A stretch of 36,276 bases of DNA from assembly GCA_902496115.1 (NCBI GenBank), contig CABUZK010000017.1, positions 1-36,276 on the forward strand, read 5' to 3'. Below are positions 33,912-36,276 of the stretch, one piece after another. Each line of letters begins with the position of its first letter. Position 1 is the stretch's first letter. The notes under the pieces were generated by a model that ran no database searches, was not told the DNA's origin, and saw only the letters and a list, made by a program, of their open reading frames with translations. The translations under genes were made by a program, and so were the position numbers. Source of the stretch: an uncultured Collinsella sp. (GTDB lineage: Bacteria > Actinomycetota > Coriobacteriia > Coriobacteriales > Coriobacteriaceae).

Positions 33912-34427
33912 ATGGTTTATCGTACAAGAACCTATATTGCAGCTGATTGGGATCATGATTTCGACGCTGTTGAACAATTAAGAAAGTGGAACGACAGCGG
34001 CTACTGGTCGCTTAGTTTTACCGATGCCCATGAGCTACATCAGTCTCGTGATACGAGCAAGCCCTGCAACATCAAGGCATCTCTTAGGCAACGCATGGAT
34101 GCTTCAAAGCGTTTTGTTCTAATTGTGGGTGATCACACCGACTCGGTAACAAAGGGTAGCTGCCAGTGGTGCTGGTCGTATCGTCGTGGATATAAGCTGT
34201 GCAACGTTGGAAAGTACGTTACGTTTGAGAGCTATATCGAATACGAATGCAGGATGGCCAAGGAGGCCGGAGTCGGTATCATAGTTCTATATAATTCTGC
34301 GCGCGTGAACAGGTCTTTGTGTCCTGAAGTTATCAGGGATTGCGGCGTTCATGCTCCAATGAAAAGCCGTCGCAAGGGTTATTTGGACTGGGACTACCAG
34401 CAAGTAAAAATGGCGCTGGGGAAGTAG
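33912..34427 (+). CDS. TIR-like protein, ThsB family (Thoeris sensor/NAD-consuming enzyme)
   Basis: A 171-residue single-domain protein of the MTH538/ThsB TIR-like family (PF08937). The first strand RTYIAADWDHDFDAVEQLRKWN (about 6-27), SFTDAHELHQSRD (35-47), LRQRMDASKRFVLIVGDHTDSVTKG (58-82) and YIEYECRMAKEAGVGIIVLYNS (108-129) follow the ThsB pattern. The likely catalytic glutamate is E112 in YECRMA, judged by position. ThsB proteins detect phage and use NAD+ to make an ADP-ribose-type signal for ThsA. A strong AAGAGGAG ribosome site lies 5 bases before ATG 33912. Adjacent to the macro effector upstream and an unknown gene downstream. Confidence 0.85.
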   Translation: MVYRTRTYIAADWDHDFDAVEQLRKWNDSGYWSLSFTDAHELHQSRDTSKPCNIKASLRQRMDASKRFVLIVGDHTDSVTKGSCQWCWSYRRGYKLCNVGKYVTFESYIEYECRMAKEAGVGIIVLYNSARVNRSLCPEVIRDCGVHAPMKSRRKGYLDWDYQQVKMALGK

Positions 34428-34459
34428 GGTTAAGTGTTCGTGCTGATTGGGATTGTCCT

Positions 34460-35212
34460 GTGAGAGATTTTAGTAATCCCGATGACCGTAGTTTGTTCGA
34501 CGGCGTTAAAGGTACATTCCGTTCCTTTATAAGCCGGTATGCGTATTCGAGCAGCTGCCTCCCTTTTTATAATGAAATCTTAAATCGCCTCAGACAGTCT
34601 CTGCTTAAGGACACGTATATTGACACACTTGATCGTGACATCAAGCTGGAAATTGATTGCGCGAAAGGTGTTATTTCCGTCGATATTACGACTCGCATTA
34701 GCTATATGAGCATCCAGGAAGGTATTCCGTATTTTCAGGTTGGACCAAGATTTGAGACGCTGGCCCAGGCCGAGTCCTATCGATGCATTAAGTTTCTGCT
34801 CAACGATGCAGACCTCACGAGCCAGGTTGATATCCAGCTTCGTAAATGTACCGATCCCAAGAGGCAGCTTCCATATATTGTCGACGTTAACCTCCCTCTC
34901 TCGTGGGACGTTAGGGACACACGTCTTGTCTACGAAACGATTCATACGGTTCCGCTCGCTTCGTTCTTCCATGCCTATCAACTTGTATTTCCTTGTAGGT
35001 GCATGCGCGTTAATGCGGTTGTTGCTGGATCTGGCGCACACCTGTACTATCCACTTGTTGCAACCTTTAGCTCGTATAACGTTCATATGTACGAAGGCTA
35101 CGCTTCTGAATTTAGGGATGACGTAACCGAATCCATTTCTATCCATAATTGGACGCTTCCTGGGTCTGGATACGTTTTAACATTGAAGCCTAAGGCGATA
35201 GTTCCGGAATAG
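34460..35212 (+). CDS. Unknown protein in the Thoeris-like operon
   Basis: A 250-residue soluble protein I do not recognise. GTG at 34460, with GGGA 7 bases upstream, is the best start; the frame stays open to a TTG at 34340 inside the TIR gene. No signal peptide or membrane segment is evident. The middle contains DIKLEIDCAKGVISVDITTRISYM, a charged beta-rich stretch, and the C-terminal half alternates strands (YPLVATFSSYNVHMY, ESISIHNWTLPGSGYVLTLKPK), suggesting a beta-sandwich or barrel; the W-x-L-P-G-S-G ending resembles the C-terminal sensor-like domains of some defence proteins only in a general way. It lies 32 bases after the TIR gene and 14 before the AbiH-family gene, in the same orientation, so co-transcription is likely. 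Could be an accessory or regulatory subunit. Confidence 0.7.
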   Translation: MRDFSNPDDRSLFDGVKGTFRSFISRYAYSSSCLPFYNEILNRLRQSLLKDTYIDTLDRDIKLEIDCAKGVISVDITTRISYMSIQEGIPYFQVGPRFETLAQAESYRCIKFLLNDADLTSQVDIQLRKCTDPKRQLPYIVDVNLPLSWDVRDTRLVYETIHTVPLASFFHAYQLVFPCRCMRVNAVVAGSGAHLYYPLVATFSSYNVHMYEGYASEFRDDVTESISIHNWTLPGSGYVLTLKPKAIVPE

Positions 35213-35226
35213 ATTGGTAGGGTTCC

Positions 35227-36198
35227 GTGTCAAAGGTTCTCTGGATTATTGGCAATGGTTTTGATAAGAATCTCGGCCTCAACACTGGGTACCGTTCATT
35301 CCTGCTAAATAAGTATTTTGCTCCTGGCGCAGAGAACAAATATCGTGATGAACTTGTTAGACGCTTGGGGAAATTTGAGCCAGAGTCTCAGTCCGATCTT
35401 TGGTCCGACCTTGAGTCGCTGCTGGGTAAGGTCACCGAACTTTACGAGGACGATGTCGAGCTATTTCACGATACGTTTGAGGATATTCAGCATCAGCTCT
35501 TGGAGTATGTAGCGCAGGAATCGGAGCGTCTGCCGGACGAGATTCCTTCTGCTGCGATTGATGAATTCAGGGAGTCGTTGTGTCTGTTTTCGCGTCGGCT
35601 TGCAGAATTGGATCAGAATGGTGCTATCCCGGAAACTAGTCCCTCTGAAAATGCTTGGATTTCTACCATTTCGCTTAACTATACGAACTCGTTTGATTTG
35701 TTTTGGCGTTCTGCAATCTTTGAAAATAAATTGCATTCACTTTTAGTGAACGGCTCTGTTGTTAGGTATTTCTATCCTGAACAGGTTCTTCATCCGCATG
35801 GATCTGTTGATAGCCAAGGCAATGGAGACTCGCCCATATTTGGAGTTTCCGATCAGTCCCAGATTTCCTCTAACTTACTTTCTCGCGACGATGAATTTAC
35901 AGAATTGTGGATCAAGAGTGAGCGAAATTCCAGCATATTGCGTAATACCAAGAGTCAGCAAATGGTAAATCTGGTGAGCGTCGCTAGCACTATTTGCGTT
36001 TACGGTTGCAGCCTCGGCCGTAGCGATGCCTACATTTGGAAAGAAGTCGGTAAGAAGATCATCAGCTCTTCCACCCGTCTCTACATCTTTGATTTTCAAG
36101 ACTTTAGTCTGCTGGCCGCGCAGCGGCCAGCTTTAAACCACCCGCTACGCGGGTGGAGACAAACGGCTTTACAAAGCCACCCCTCCGACCGATATTGA
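35227..36198 (+). CDS. AbiH-family phage abortive-infection protein, 3' end disrupted by an IS200/IS605-type element
   Basis: The AbiH family is recognised by the N-terminal WIIGNGFDKNLGLNTGYRSF (residues 6-25), SLNYTNSFD (149-157), HPHGSVD (189-195), SPIFGVSD, and YGCSLGRSDAYIWKEV (259-274). AbiH proteins block phage growth; the mechanism is unknown. The start is GTG 35227 with TAGGG 4 bases upstream. Native AbiH sequence continues to about residue 293 (RLYIFDFQ); thereafter the reading frame runs into palindromic DNA and the left end of an insertion element, stopping at 36198 after an unrelated basic tail (LLAAQRPALNHPLRGWRQ...). The family usually has a further 40-60 residues, so the gene is probably truncated and may be inactive. 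AT-rich like the rest of the island. Confidence 0.85.
   Translation: MSKVLWIIGNGFDKNLGLNTGYRSFLLNKYFAPGAENKYRDELVRRLGKFEPESQSDLWSDLESLLGKVTELYEDDVELFHDTFEDIQHQLLEYVAQESERLPDEIPSAAIDEFRESLCLFSRRLAELDQNGAIPETSPSENAWISTISLNYTNSFDLFWRSAIFENKLHSLLVNGSVVRYFYPEQVLHPHGSVDSQGNGDSPIFGVSDQSQISSNLLSRDDEFTELWIKSERNSSILRNTKSQQMVNLVSVASTICVYGCSLGRSDAYIWKEVGKKIISSSTRLYIFDFQDFSLLAAQRPALNHPLRGWRQTALQSHPSDRY
36111..36131. repeat. 9-bp palindrome at the AbiH/insertion element junction
   Basis: GCTGGCCGC-GCA-GCGGCCAGC is a perfect hairpin, GC-rich inside AT-rich AbiH DNA. It may belong to the insertion element's left end or be an earlier inserted repeat. Confidence 0.6.
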
Positions 36199-36276
36199 CG
36201 ATTGTTCAGGCCGTCAAGAATTCGAGTCGAAGGGGTGGTCGCCATGGCCCAGAAGGCCTACAGCCTTTCCCACACG
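36137..36276 (+). mobile_element. Left end of an IS200/IS605-family insertion sequence (truncated by window edge)
   Basis: TTTAA (36132-36136), the target motif used by IS200, is followed at once by the hairpin CCACCCGC-TAC-GCGGGTGG (36138-36156), a subterminal left-end structure of single-strand-transposing elements. A second small palindrome GGCTTTACAAAGCC follows near 36165. A ribosome site AAGGGGTGG precedes the transposase ATG at 36244. There are no terminal inverted repeats, as expected for this family. The exact tip (36137 or as early as about 36111) is uncertain. Confidence 0.75.
36244..36276 (+). CDS. tnpA: IS200-type TnpA (Y1 transposase), first 11 codons only
   Basis: The last 33 bases encode MAQKAYSLSHT. 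This is the recognisable N-terminus of IS200-like TnpA proteins, which read M-A-x-K-A-x-S-L-x-H-T before the KW...YH motif. The rest is outside the window. TnpA is an HUH/Y1 single-strand transposase. The AAGGGGTGG ribosome site 5-6 bases upstream supports the start. Confidence 0.8.
   Translation, partial: MAQKAYSLSHT

Noticed and set aside
33016..34427. Type I Thoeris (SIR2-SLOG effector)
   Set aside because: No SIR2 or SLOG domain is present; the effector has membrane helices and a macro-like domain.

Overview
The window looks like chromosomal DNA of a gut coriobacterium, most likely Collinsella or a close relative (Coriobacteriia, Actinomycetota). This is inferred from the GC-rich codon use of the housekeeping genes, the set of anaerobic-metabolism genes and the recognisable protein sequences; no 16S gene is present.

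Positions 1-6080 hold central metabolism: the tail of a DUF3343 gene, NADP-type glutamate dehydrogenase (gdhA), a two-gene molybdenum hydroxylase of the xanthine dehydrogenase family (FAD subunit, then a fused [2Fe-2S]/molybdopterin subunit), and a tRNA-Leu. Positions 6171-14317 hold protein quality control and translation: tig, clpP and clpX in the classical order, then valS and folC. Positions 14423-19218, on the minus strand, hold an M24 Xaa-Pro peptidase and a three-gene glycerol-3-phosphate dehydrogenase-like flavoprotein cluster. A 787-base intergenic region (19219-20005) carries a striking array of palindromes repeated every 80 bases. It is followed by a small zinc-ribbon membrane protein and thrS.

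Positions 22765-32649 are a surface-polysaccharide locus. It opens with a NusG-paralogue (LoaP/RfaH-like) antiterminator and continues with an initiating sugar transferase, a GT2, UDP-glucose dehydrogenase, a GT4, an EpsG-like polymerase, a polysaccharide pyruvyl transferase, a Wzx-like flippase and an iron-sulfur F420-hydrogenase-beta-like protein. It ends at a clear terminator (about 32694-32725). Base composition is mosaic: ugd is very GC-rich, while the flanking glycosyltransferase, polymerase and pyruvyl transferase genes are AT-rich.

Positions 32856-36276 look like a defence island. A membrane-anchored macro-domain protein (DUF6430 type) is followed by a ThsB-like TIR protein; together they match the architecture of type II Thoeris. 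An unrecognised 250-residue protein and an AbiH-family abortive-infection gene follow. The AbiH gene is broken at its 3' end by the left end of an IS200/IS605-family element, whose tnpA begins in the last 33 bases.

The intergenic spaces are unusually rich in palindromic elements: three copies of an AGTTGCGGTGAAATA hairpin, two nested hairpins flanking valS in opposite orientation with different arms but shared internal motifs, a 160-base MITE-like element, and several long inverted repeats near clpX and thrS.
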